From assembly GCF_023184515.1 (NCBI RefSeq), contig NZ_JAAHBP010000012.1:186001-250000 (forward strand): 64,000 nt of DNA, given 5' to 3'. The notes beneath the pieces are model-generated. The model worked only from the letters and a program-made list of their open reading frames with translations, had not been told where the DNA came from and searched no databases. This document shows, one piece after another, positions 35,291 to 43,736 of this stretch (positions are counted from its first letter, which is position 1; the number at the start of each line of letters is the position of its first letter). The position numbers and the translations under genes are program-made. The stretch is from Streptomyces sp. D2-8. GTDB taxonomy: Bacteria; Actinomycetota; Actinomycetes; Streptomycetales; Streptomycetaceae.

Positions 35291-37279
35291 TCAGGAATGG
35301 AGGGGGTTGGCGATGGTGACATAGACGGACTGGGTGTCGACCGGGCCGACGAGTTCGTCGAGGTCGTGCAGCCGGGTCAGCAGGTTGGCCTTGCAGCGCA
35401 GGACGGGTGAGTCGAGCAGCCGCGCGGGCAGCGAGGTGCGCAGTCGGCCCGGGCCGGAGGCGATGTCCTTGAGGAAGCGGCGGAAGGCGGCGAGCAGCAG
35501 CCGCTCGTCGGCCAGCCCCTGGGAGCCGAACGCGCCGATGAGGCCGAGCACGTTGTTGATCACCAGGTAGTAGACGAGCCGTTCGTCGGTGACCTCGTCG
35601 CAGACGAACGTGTCGCTCCGCTCTCCGATGCCGGGCAACCGGGCGTCGAGGTCGGCGCGGCGGGACGCGCGGAAGTAGTAGCCCTGGTTGTCGCGGTAGC
35701 GGCCGCCCGTGGGCCAGCCGTCGGGGTCCAGCAGAAGCAGGGTGTTCTGCTGGTGCGCCTCCAGGGCGATGCCGGCCTCTCCGTCGAGCCAGAGGACGGG
35801 ACGCACCACGTGCGCGAGGTAGCGCAGGAACCACTCGGCGGCTACAGCTCCGCGGGGTCGGCCGGTGCGGCGGGCAAGACGCGTGACGACCTCGGCCAGC
35901 CGGGACCGCAGGGCCGGGCCGTGCTCCTCAGCGCGTCCCGGAGCGCCGTCCAGCGGGGTCGGGGAGCACGGGCGCGGCGAGAGGAGACCGGCGACGCAGG
36001 AGACATCGTCCGAGGGGCTGAACGGGTTGTGGCGGATCACCACGTCCAGTCCGGGCGTCGGGGCACCGCCGGGGATGTCGACGGCGAGCCAGGCCGGGTC
36101 CCGGACGATGTCGAAGCCCGGGTGCACGGCCCGCCACTGCTGCGCGAGGCCGCTGCGGAGCAGGCGGTGGACCTCGACGCCACGGTGGAGTTCCTTGCGG
36201 AGGTTCTCGCGGCGGGAGTTGGTGATGCGCAGGCCCAGCGAGAGCTTGAGCATCGCGGGGGCATGGGTTCGGTAGACGGTTCGCAGGGAGGAGGTGGGGT
36301 GCCAGGGCGGGCCGTGGGTGCCGAGGTCACGGAGCAGTCCGGTGTCCAGCAGGGCGGCGGCCTCCGGACGGTGGCGGACCTGCTGTGCCTGCCAGGGGTG
36401 CAGGGGCAGCAGGGCGTACCCGTCGGGCAACGCCGGTGCGGTTCCGGCCAGGCGGGCCGTGAGCCGGGGCGCGGCGACAGGGCGGCCGCGTTCGGTCCAG
36501 GAGGAGTCGGTGGCGAGGACGGAGGGAGCGACAGCCATCCAGTGCAGTGGGAAGGAGCCGCGCAACTCGGGCGAGTACAGCAGCGCTTCGGCTTCGGAGA
36601 GACCCTCGCGGCTTTTCGGGGTGGGGTGCAGGGGGTGTCCGAGGACGAGTGCCTGTTCCGCGGACAGGAAGAGGTCGGGGCCGTCGGCCGGGCGTTCGCG
36701 GCGGTCGGTGACGAAGCCGGCGACACGTCGGAGGGAGTCGGCCACACCCGCGACGAGCATCACGCCGTCGCTGAAACCAGCGGTGACGGAGCTGAGGGCG
36801 CCGGTGGGAAAGGAGTCGGGGGCCCGCCAGATGCCGGAGTCGTCTGCGGACGTCTCCCGGGTGAGCAGGGCGGCGATCGTGACGGCGTCGGCCGGTGGGG
36901 CGTATTCGGGTGCACCGGCGAGACGAGGAGGGCCGAAGCGGTGCCAGCCCGTCGGGGACCAGTAACGGACCGGGGCGAGGAGGGCCGTGCCGCTGGCGGG
37001 AAGGGGGATGCGCAGGACGCCGTCGGCCGGGGCGGACTGGTCGGTCTCACGCGCCCAGCAGCGGAGCAGGTTCTCCACCGCGGCGGCCTGGGCGACGGTG
37101 TGCGGGTGGGGATGCTCAAGAGGGTCAGTGCCATGGCCTCCGCTGAGCCCCTGGGCGGGTTTCGCAGCCGGCCGCTGATGGGGGACCCGAGGGTTCGGCG
37201 ATGTCCCCGACGACCAGGCGCCGACGGAGGCTTGCCCCGGCGTCGGTGCGTGGTCGTCGGGGTGGGGGGTGGCGTTCAC
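35291..37279 (-). CDS. NRPS-independent siderophore synthetase (IucA/IucC family)
   Basis: A 662-residue ATP-dependent synthetase that joins an activated carboxylate, usually citrate, to an amine or alcohol. Family motifs are in order: GHPLHPTPKSREGLSEAEA near residue 215 (ATP and carboxylate loops), LHPWQ near 300, SSLRTVY, KLSLGLRITNSRREN near 350, and the EAHQQN metal-site motif near 500. The C-terminal FhuF-like region ends with TRLHDLDELVGPVDTQ. The GTG start has GAGGT eight bases upstream. It is the middle gene of the cluster, 90 bases from the acetyltransferase gene and 240 after the aminotransferase gene. The product is unknown. Confidence 0.9.
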   Translation of the reverse strand: MNATPHPDDHAPTPGQASVGAWSSGTSPNPRVPHQRPAAKPAQGLSGGHGTDPLEHPHPHTVAQAAAVENLLRCWARETDQSAPADGVLRIPLPASGTALLAPVRYWSPTGWHRFGPPRLAGAPEYAPPADAVTIAALLTRETSADDSGIWRAPDSFPTGALSSVTAGFSDGVMLVAGVADSLRRVAGFVTDRRERPADGPDLFLSAEQALVLGHPLHPTPKSREGLSEAEALLYSPELRGSFPLHWMAVAPSVLATDSSWTERGRPVAAPRLTARLAGTAPALPDGYALLPLHPWQAQQVRHRPEAAALLDTGLLRDLGTHGPPWHPTSSLRTVYRTHAPAMLKLSLGLRITNSRRENLRKELHRGVEVHRLLRSGLAQQWRAVHPGFDIVRDPAWLAVDIPGGAPTPGLDVVIRHNPFSPSDDVSCVAGLLSPRPCSPTPLDGAPGRAEEHGPALRSRLAEVVTRLARRTGRPRGAVAAEWFLRYLAHVVRPVLWLDGEAGIALEAHQQNTLLLLDPDGWPTGGRYRDNQGYYFRASRRADLDARLPGIGERSDTFVCDEVTDERLVYYLVINNVLGLIGAFGSQGLADERLLLAAFRRFLKDIASGPGRLRTSLPARLLDSPVLRCKANLLTRLHDLDELVGPVDTQSVYVTIANPLHS

Positions 37280-37522
37280 GGCAGGTACCTCATCGGGTGG
37301 TTCCGGATCATGCGGGTGGGGGCTGCGAGCCGAGGAGCTTCACTCGGCGGGGCTGCGGGGCGCGTAGGCACGCGGCGTGCGGTCGTGGGGGGCGTGGGGA
37401 CGTGCGGGGCCCATGGGCCGGGCGCCTGGCAGGCGGCGGCCTCGCAGCCGGGCAGCCCGGCAGGCAGGCGGCCTGGCGCGCGGGCACGGCGCGGGCTCAC
37501 GCGCCGTAGAGGCTCACCGCGT

Positions 37523-39037
37523 TCAGGGTGCTGCTGCTGTGCCACCCCCACGGCACCGAGCCGCTGCGAGGACCGCGTCGGCCAAGCGGTCCAGTACGGC
37601 GGCCGCTTGTTCATCGGTGATGGTCAGGGGCGGCAGCAGTTGTACGACGCTCGCGTGACGGCCGCCGAGTCCGACGATGAGGCCGCGCCGCAGGCACTCC
37701 CGCTGGACCGCGGCGGCCAGTTCGGGGGCGGCTGGCAAGGGTTGGCGTCCGCCGCCCGGCATCACCGACGCTTCCACGCCGTCCTCCGCAACCCCAGGAG
37801 CACCCGAAAAGCCGGGCTCCCCCTCCGCCTCCGGATCCACCAGCTCGACCCCGATCATCAGCCCCCTCCCCCGCACATCCCCCACGCACGCGAACTGAGA
37901 AGCCAACTCCTGGAGTTGGCTCAGCAGGCGCGCCCCCAGGGTCGCCGCGCGCTGGGCGAGGGCGTTCTCGCGGACGTGGGCGAGGGTCGCCGTGCCGGCG
38001 GCCATGGCGAGCTGGTTGCCGGGGAAGGTGTCGGTGGGGGTGCCGGGTTCCCAGGTGTCGAGGTCGTCGCGGTAGACCACGACGGCCAGCGGCAGGCTGC
38101 CGCCGATGGCCTTGGAGAGGACCATCACGTCGGGGGTCACACCGCTGTGCTCCACGGCCCAGAAGGCGCCGGTCCGGCCCACGCCCGTCTGGATCTCGTC
38201 GGCGATCAGCGGGATGGACCGCTCGGCGGTGAGTTGTCGCATGCGCCGCAGCCAGGTGTCCGGCGCGGGGATCACCTCACCTTCGCCCTGGACTGGCTCG
38301 ACGATCATCCCGGCAGGCCACGGCACCCCGGACCCGGGGGCGTCGAGGAGAGACTCGGTCCAGCGGGCTGCGAGGTCGGCACCGTGCTCGCCACCGATGC
38401 CGAAGGGGCAGCGGTAGTCCTGCGGGTAGGGCGGGCGGGCGACCCGCGCGCCCTGGATGTCCGCGGACGGGTCGTAGAGGGCCCTGTCGGTACTTCCGCG
38501 ACCGGAGCCGGTGAACGCCAGGAGACCGCTCCGTCCGGTCGCCGCGCGGACGAGGGCATAGGCGGTCTCGACGGCTTCGCTGGCGGCCGGTCCGCAGAAC
38601 CGCACGCGCGCCCGCTCGGCAAGGCCTGGCGGCAGGGTGCGGAACAGTTCGGTGAGGAAGGCGTCCTTGACCGGTGTCGCCAGGTCGAGGGCGTTGAGGG
38701 GCGCGCCGGAGTCGAGGACCTTGCGGATGGCCTCCAGGACGACGGGGTGGTTGTGGCCGAGGGCGAGTGTGCCGGCGCCGGAGAGGCAGTCCAGGTAGCG
38801 GCGGCCGTCCGCGCCCTCGATGGTCAGTCCCCGCGCCCGCACCGGAACGATCGGCAGGGCACGGGCGTAGGTCCGGGCGGCGGATTCGCGTGCGGCTTGG
38901 CGGCGCAGGATTCCCTCGTGCGCGGAGCGCGGGGCGGGGGCGGTGTCGTCGACGGCTCCGCCGACGAGGGATTTCACCTGCGTACGCCCCACAGCGGCCT
39001 CCTCCGACGCACAACCCCCACGGGTGGATTCCGCCAC
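37523..39037 (-). CDS. Class III PLP aminotransferase of the siderophore cluster
   Basis: A 504-residue class III aminotransferase, like diaminobutyrate-2-oxoglutarate transaminases that make the diamine for NIS siderophores. Visible motifs: YLDCLSGAGTLALGHNHP near 80, the PLP-phosphate-binding region around GPAASEAVETA, Asp of ADEIQTGVGRTG near 283, and Schiff-base Lys in SKAIGGSLP near 312. The usual YHG motif after the first third is replaced by GSGRGSTDRALY, so PLP stacking may differ. The C-terminal third has a Gly-rich insertion. Start could be GTG 39037 (AGGGAA upstream) or GTG 38977, twenty codons in. First in the cluster. Confidence 0.85.
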   Translation of the reverse strand: MAESTRGGCASEEAAVGRTQVKSLVGGAVDDTAPAPRSAHEGILRRQAARESAARTYARALPIVPVRARGLTIEGADGRRYLDCLSGAGTLALGHNHPVVLEAIRKVLDSGAPLNALDLATPVKDAFLTELFRTLPPGLAERARVRFCGPAASEAVETAYALVRAATGRSGLLAFTGSGRGSTDRALYDPSADIQGARVARPPYPQDYRCPFGIGGEHGADLAARWTESLLDAPGSGVPWPAGMIVEPVQGEGEVIPAPDTWLRRMRQLTAERSIPLIADEIQTGVGRTGAFWAVEHSGVTPDVMVLSKAIGGSLPLAVVVYRDDLDTWEPGTPTDTFPGNQLAMAAGTATLAHVRENALAQRAATLGARLLSQLQELASQFACVGDVRGRGLMIGVELVDPEAEGEPGFSGAPGVAEDGVEASVMPGGGRQPLPAAPELAAAVQRECLRRGLIVGLGGRHASVVQLLPPLTITDEQAAAVLDRLADAVLAAARCRGGGTAAAP

Positions 39038-39323
39038 GGCTTCCCTGACCTCCCACTGGGCACGGGCACAGAGGACCGCGCACAGACAGCAGGCCCCCCA
39101 CCGCTACCAACCCCGGATCACTCACCGGGTTACGGGTTGCCTCAAGATCCTTTCCGTGACGGAACTGTTGCGGATCCGTCGGATCGCCCCCACAGCCACC
39201 GCATAGTGTGTGGTGCCGTTCCCGGACACCGCGAGGTCGCCCCGAACTTCCCGAGAGACAACGGGAATCGGGGCCGAAACACCGGTTAGTCCACGTTCGT
39301 TCCATATCAGGGGGATTCAGATC

Positions 39324-40547
39324 ATGCGATCCACACGTCCGTCGTCCCATACCGGCCGAGGAGGTCGGGCGCGCCGCAGGAACTCCCCCGTGCTGGCCGC
39401 CGTGGCCCTCGCCTCGGCGCTCGCGCTGACCGCCACCGCCTGCGAGTCGGGTGACGCCACGGCGGACGGCGAGGCCTCCGCGTCGGCCACCGCCTCCGAC
39501 GACGGCAAGCTCAGGATCCCGGACGACATCAGGGACCGGCTCCGCGAGCACGGGATCGACATCGACAAGTGGAAGAACGGCGCCTGGAAGAACTGGGACC
39601 GGGACGACTGGCTGCGCGAGGCCAACGAATACGTCAACCCGATCATCGAGGGGCTCTGGAACCCGGACCGCATGCGGGAGGCCGAGGAGCCCGACCAGGG
39701 CGTCGACGACAGCGACCTCTCCGGTGACCAGGGTGTGACCGACCCGACGCCCGAGCCGGTCGAGGCGCAGGCCGTTCCGCCCTCGTACCACGCCAACGCC
39801 CCGACGGCCGGGAAGGTGTTCTTCGACTCCCCCGAGGGGTCGGCCGTCTGCTCGGCGACCGTGGTGAAGGACCCGGCGCACCCGGGCAAGTCCAACCTGG
39901 TGTGGACGGCGGGCCACTGCGTGCACGCGGGCAAGAAGGGCGGCTGGTACCGCAACATCGCGTTCGTGCCGTCGTACAACGACGACGGCAAGCCGGTGGC
40001 GGAGTTGGAGAACGCCACCCGCGAGGATGTCGCTCCCTACGGTGTCTGGTGGGGTGACTGGGCGCAGACCTCGGACCAGTGGATCGAGCAGGGCGGTTCG
40101 ACGGGCGGCGACGGCGCGCCCTACGACTTCGCCGTCATCCATGTGACGCCGGAGAAGGGCAGCGGCGGCAAGTCGCTGGAGGAGATCGTCGGTTCGGCGC
40201 TGCCGGTCGACTTCAAGGCGCCCGCGGTGCCGCAGGTCAAGAGCGTCACGGCGATCGGCTACCCGGCCGCGCCGCCCTACGACGGGCAGAAGCTGTACCG
40301 GTGCGAGGACCGGCCCGGGCGGCTGTCGGTCACCGCGTCGGATCCCACGATGTACCGCATAGGCTGCACCATGACCGGCGGTTCGTCCGGCGGCGGCTGG
40401 GTGGCGACCGGCGCGGACGGCAAGCCGGCGCTGGTGTCCAACACCTCGATCGGCCCGGTGACGTCGGGCTGGCTGGCCGGACCGCGCCTGGGTGCTGTGG
40501 CCAAGGGCGTGTACGACTCGGTCAGCAAGAAGTTCGCCGGTCGGTGA
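39324..40547 (+). CDS. Lipoprotein-anchored trypsin-like protease, paralogue 1
   Basis: A 407-residue lipoprotein. The signal ends in LALTATAC (lipobox; Cys becomes lipidated), so it is anchored on the outer membrane face. A conserved segment of about 50 residues follows (IPDDIRDRLREHGIDIDKWK and then EYVNPIIEGLW), of unknown function. The C-terminal half is a chymotrypsin-fold protease with His in WTAGHCVHA, Asp in YDFAVIHV and Ser in GGSSGGGW. It may be a Glu-specific or V8-like enzyme. The ATG at 39324 has GGGGGATTC upstream. The next gene is a paralogue of the same layout, so this is a tandem duplication. Confidence 0.85.
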   Translation: MRSTRPSSHTGRGGRARRRNSPVLAAVALASALALTATACESGDATADGEASASATASDDGKLRIPDDIRDRLREHGIDIDKWKNGAWKNWDRDDWLREANEYVNPIIEGLWNPDRMREAEEPDQGVDDSDLSGDQGVTDPTPEPVEAQAVPPSYHANAPTAGKVFFDSPEGSAVCSATVVKDPAHPGKSNLVWTAGHCVHAGKKGGWYRNIAFVPSYNDDGKPVAELENATREDVAPYGVWWGDWAQTSDQWIEQGGSTGGDGAPYDFAVIHVTPEKGSGGKSLEEIVGSALPVDFKAPAVPQVKSVTAIGYPAAPPYDGQKLYRCEDRPGRLSVTASDPTMYRIGCTMTGGSSGGGWVATGADGKPALVSNTSIGPVTSGWLAGPRLGAVAKGVYDSVSKKFAGR

Positions 40548-40564
40548 CGGCCGGCTGCTGAACC

Positions 40565-40585
40565 GCGCCGTCGACAGGACGGCGC
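40565..40585 (+). terminator. Small hairpin after protease paralogue 1
   Basis: An 8-bp perfect stem (40565-40572 with 40578-40585) with a 5-base loop, 18 bases past the stop. Confidence 0.5.
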
Positions 40586-40644
40586 ACCCCGAGCCACCCC
40601 AAGCACACCGAAGCACCCCGGGCGCCCGGCGCACCCGGCGCGCC

Positions 40645-40682
40645 AGAGCCCCCGGACTCACGAGATCCGGCCCGGGGGCTCT
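40645..40682 (+). terminator. Second hairpin after protease paralogue 1
   Basis: AGAGCCCCCGG at 40645-40655 pairs with 40672-40682, 11 bp perfect, with a 16-base loop. It should separate the two protease genes. Confidence 0.6.
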
Positions 40683-40832
40683 CGGAAACCTTCACCGCCC
40701 CACCCCGCTACGCCCTCAACTCCCCGGGCATAGTGGGGTGTCGTGCGGGCCACCGAGCCCGCACCCATGGCATGCACACACCCAGGCGCACGCAGTACCA
40801 GATTCGTACGCACCAACGGGGGCCATCGCACC

Positions 40833-42035
40833 ATGCGTTCCACACGTACGCCCGCACCGAGGCGCGGGCGGCGCACCGTCCTCGCGGCCGCCGGGCTCGT
40901 CGCCGCCCTGGCGCTCACCGCGACCGCCTGTGGCGGTTCGACGGACTCGGCGAGCGACAAGCCCGACGCCACCAGCTCCGAGGCCACCGCGAACAGCGGT
41001 GGCAAGGTCAAGATCCCGGCCGATCTCGCGGGCAGGCTCAAGGAGCACGGGATCGACGTCGACCGCTGGAAGGACGGCGGCTGGAAGGACTGGGACAAGG
41101 ACCAGTGGCTCAGTGACGCCAAGGACTTCGTCAACCCGGTGATCGAGGGCCTCTGGAAGCCGGAGCGGATGCAGTCCGCCGAGGAGGCCGACAAGACGGT
41201 CACGACGAAGGACGCGTCGGCCGGCCAGGGCGTCAGCGACCCCGATCCGGCACCCGTCCGGGCGCAGGCCGAGAAGACGCCGTACCACCGCCACGCGGCG
41301 CCGGTCGGCAAGGTCTTCTTCGACTCCCCCGACGGCCCCGCCGTCTGCTCGGGCACGGTCGTCAAGGACGTCAACCACCCGGGCAAGTCCAACCTGGTGT
41401 GGACGGCGGGGCACTGCGTGCACGCGGGCGGCGACGGCGGCTGGTACCGCAACATCGTCTTCGTCCCGGCCTACAACGACCTCGGGAAGTCCGAGGCGGA
41501 GCTGAGCAACGCGAACCCGGGCGAGATCGCCCCGTACGGCAACTGGTGGGCGAACTGGGCCTCGACCTCGAACCAGTGGATCCAGGGCGGTTCGGAGAGC
41601 GGCGGCGACGGAGCCGCGTACGACTACGCCGTGCTGCACGTGAAGCCGGAGCAGGGCGCCAAGTCCCTGGAGGAGACGGTCGGCGCCGCGCTGGACGTGG
41701 ACTTCTCCGCCCCGTCCGCGGCCGAGGCCGCCAAGATGGGCGCCTGGGGCTACCCGGCCGCGCCGCCCCACAACGGCCTGAAGATGTTCAAGTGCGTCGA
41801 CATCCCCGGCCGGTTCTCCCTCTCCCCGACCCTGCCGACGATGTACCGCATCGGCTGCTCCATGACCGGCGGTTCCTCCGGCGGCGGCTGGTTCCGCGTC
41901 CTGAACGGCAGATCGGTGCTGGTCTCCAACACCTCGATCGGCCCGGCCGACAACACCTGGCTGGCCGGTCCGCAGCTGGGCCGGGACGCCGAGGCGCTCT
42001 ACCAGAACATGAGCAAGACGTACGGCGGCCAGTGA
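40833..42035 (+). CDS. Lipoprotein-anchored trypsin-like protease, paralogue 2
   Basis: A 400-residue paralogue of the gene just upstream. It has the same MRSTR start, the same LTATAC lipobox, the same conserved N-terminal module (LKEHGIDVDRWK, DFVNPVIEGLWKPERM) and the same protease domain with WTAGHCVHA, YDYAVLHV and GGSSGGGW. The chains differ throughout, so the duplication is not recent. The ribosome site is weaker (ACGGGGGCC, about 10 bases from the ATG). It ends at a strong hairpin shared with hflX. Confidence 0.85.
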   Translation: MRSTRTPAPRRGRRTVLAAAGLVAALALTATACGGSTDSASDKPDATSSEATANSGGKVKIPADLAGRLKEHGIDVDRWKDGGWKDWDKDQWLSDAKDFVNPVIEGLWKPERMQSAEEADKTVTTKDASAGQGVSDPDPAPVRAQAEKTPYHRHAAPVGKVFFDSPDGPAVCSGTVVKDVNHPGKSNLVWTAGHCVHAGGDGGWYRNIVFVPAYNDLGKSEAELSNANPGEIAPYGNWWANWASTSNQWIQGGSESGGDGAAYDYAVLHVKPEQGAKSLEETVGAALDVDFSAPSAAEAAKMGAWGYPAAPPHNGLKMFKCVDIPGRFSLSPTLPTMYRIGCSMTGGSSGGGWFRVLNGRSVLVSNTSIGPADNTWLAGPQLGRDAEALYQNMSKTYGGQ

Positions 42036-42048
42036 CCCGCACATGCTG

Positions 42049-42081
42049 AAGGCCCGCTCCCTGTGACAGGGGGCGGGCCTT
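42049..42081. terminator. Bidirectional terminator between protease 2 and hflX
   Basis: 16-base arms (42049-42064 and 42066-42081) pair fully with one G-U wobble. It lies 14 bases past the protease stop and 36 past hflX. Confidence 0.8.
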
Positions 42082-42116
42082 CTCGCGTTCGGACGGGACG
42101 CGTGCTCAGGCCGGGC

Positions 42117-43610
42117 TCAGAGCGCCGGCGCCGGAACGTACGGCGTGAGCTCCGCCGCCAGTTCCTCGTGCACCCGGACCTTGAGCAGGGTGCCCTCCGG
42201 GGTGTGCTCCTCGGAGATCACCTCGCCCTCGTCGTGGGCACGGGCGACCAGCTTGCCGTGCGTGTACGGCACGAGCGCCTCGATCTCGACCGACGGGCGC
42301 GGCAGCTCGTTGTCGATGAGCGCGAGCAGCTCCTCGATGCCGAGGCCGGTGCGGGCCGAGACGGCGATGGACCGCTTCTCGACACGCAGCAACCGCTGCA
42401 GGGTGAGCGGGTCGGCCGCGTCGGCCTTGTTGATCACGACGATCTCGGGTACGCCGGTGGCGCCGACGTCCCGGACCACCTCGCGCACGGCGGCCAGCTG
42501 CTCCTCCGGGAACGGGTGCGAACCGTCCACCACGTGCAGGATCAGGTCGGCCTCGCCGACCTCCTCCATCGTGGAGCGGAACGCCTCGACCAGGTGATGG
42601 GGCAGGTGGCGCACGAAGCCGACCGTGTCGGTCAGCGTGTACAGCCGTCCGCTCGGGGTCTCGGCCCGGCGCACGGTCGGGTCGAGGGTGGCGAACAGGG
42701 CGTTCTCGACCAGCACGCCCGCGCCCGTGAGGCGGTTGAGCAGCGAGGACTTACCGGCGTTGGTGTACCCCGCGATGGCCACGGACGGCACCTTGTGACG
42801 CTTGCGCTCTTGGCGCTTGATCTCGCGGCCGGTCTTCATCTCCGCGATCTCCCGGCGCATCTTCGCCATCTTCTCGCGGATCCGGCGCCGGTCCGTCTCG
42901 ATCTTGGTCTCACCGGGACCACGGGTGGCGAGGCCGCCGCCCTTGCCGCCGCCCATCTGCCGGGACAGGGACTGACCCCAGCCGCGCAGTCGCGGCAGCA
43001 TGTACTGCATCTGCGCGAGAGCGACCTGCGCCTTGCCCTCTCGGGACTTGGCGTGCTGGGCGAAGATGTCGAGGATCAGCGCCGTCCGGTCGATGACCTT
43101 GACCTTGACGACGTCCTCGAGGTGGATCAGCTGGCCCGGGCTGAGCTCACCGTCGCAGATGACGGTGTCCGCGCCCGTGTCGACGACGATGTCGCGCAGC
43201 TCCTCGGCCTTGCCGGAGCCGATGTACGTGGCCGCGTCGGGCTTGTCGCGTCGCTGGGTGACTCCGTCGAGCACCAGCGCGCCGGCCGTCTCGGCGAGGG
43301 CGGCGAGCTCCGCGAGGGAGTTCTCCGCGTCCTGCACGGTTCCCGAGGTCCAGACGCCCACGAGGACGACCCGCTCCAGGCGGAGCTGGCGGTATTCGAC
43401 CTCGGTGACGTCCTCGAGTTCGGTGGAGAGGCCCACCACACGGCGCAGGGCCGCGCGGTCGGAGCGGTCGAACTGGTCGCCGTCCCGCTCTCCGTCGATC
43501 TCGTGGCTCCAGGCGACGTCCTCTTCCATCAGGGCATCGGCCCGAAAACCCTCGGGGTGGCTGTGCGCGAAGCGCTTGGAGTCCTGGGAAAAGGAAGAAG
43601 AGGAGGTCAT
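42117..43610 (-). CDS. hflX: Ribosome-associated GTPase HflX
   Basis: A 497-residue Obg-like GTPase that splits stalled or stressed 70S ribosomes. The N-terminal HflX domain (VVLVGVWTSGTVQDAENS to GGGKGGGLATRGPGETKIETDRR) is followed by the G domain: G1 GYTNAGKSS near 280, G3 DTVGFV, and G4 NKADA. The length is greater than in E. coli because of a 60-residue N-terminal extension. The ATG at 43610 has AAGGA five bases upstream. It is downstream of the M1 peptidase gene on the same strand, separated by a terminator. Confidence 0.95.
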   Translation of the reverse strand: MTSSSSFSQDSKRFAHSHPEGFRADALMEEDVAWSHEIDGERDGDQFDRSDRAALRRVVGLSTELEDVTEVEYRQLRLERVVLVGVWTSGTVQDAENSLAELAALAETAGALVLDGVTQRRDKPDAATYIGSGKAEELRDIVVDTGADTVICDGELSPGQLIHLEDVVKVKVIDRTALILDIFAQHAKSREGKAQVALAQMQYMLPRLRGWGQSLSRQMGGGKGGGLATRGPGETKIETDRRRIREKMAKMRREIAEMKTGREIKRQERKRHKVPSVAIAGYTNAGKSSLLNRLTGAGVLVENALFATLDPTVRRAETPSGRLYTLTDTVGFVRHLPHHLVEAFRSTMEEVGEADLILHVVDGSHPFPEEQLAAVREVVRDVGATGVPEIVVINKADAADPLTLQRLLRVEKRSIAVSARTGLGIEELLALIDNELPRPSVEIEALVPYTHGKLVARAHDEGEVISEEHTPEGTLLKVRVHEELAAELTPYVPAPAL

Positions 43611-43651
43611 TGGATCCTTACGTAGGTGGGAAACCGTTCACTGTCTGCAAC

Positions 43652-43687
43652 GCACGGGCGGTCCGGGAGATTCCCGGCGGCCCGTGC
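43652..43687 (-). terminator. Terminator downstream of the M1 peptidase gene
   Basis: A 7-bp outer stem (GCACGGG at 43652-43658 with 43681-43687) and a 6-bp inner stem (CCGGGA with TCCCGG) form a two-part hairpin 50 bases after the stop. Confidence 0.6.
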
Positions 43688-43736
43688 CGCGCCGACCTGA
43701 AGATGGTCGCACGGCACGGGGCGTCTCGTCACCGTG

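Noticed and set aside
35753-39289. Plus-strand open frame of over 1,100 codons opposite the siderophore cluster
   Set aside because: Gly/Arg/Val-rich nonsense translation, no ribosome site, and the opposite strand has clear enzyme motifs.
39038-39323. DmdR iron box upstream of the siderophore-type operon
   Set aside because: No TTAGGTTAGG-like inverted repeat was found by eye on either strand.
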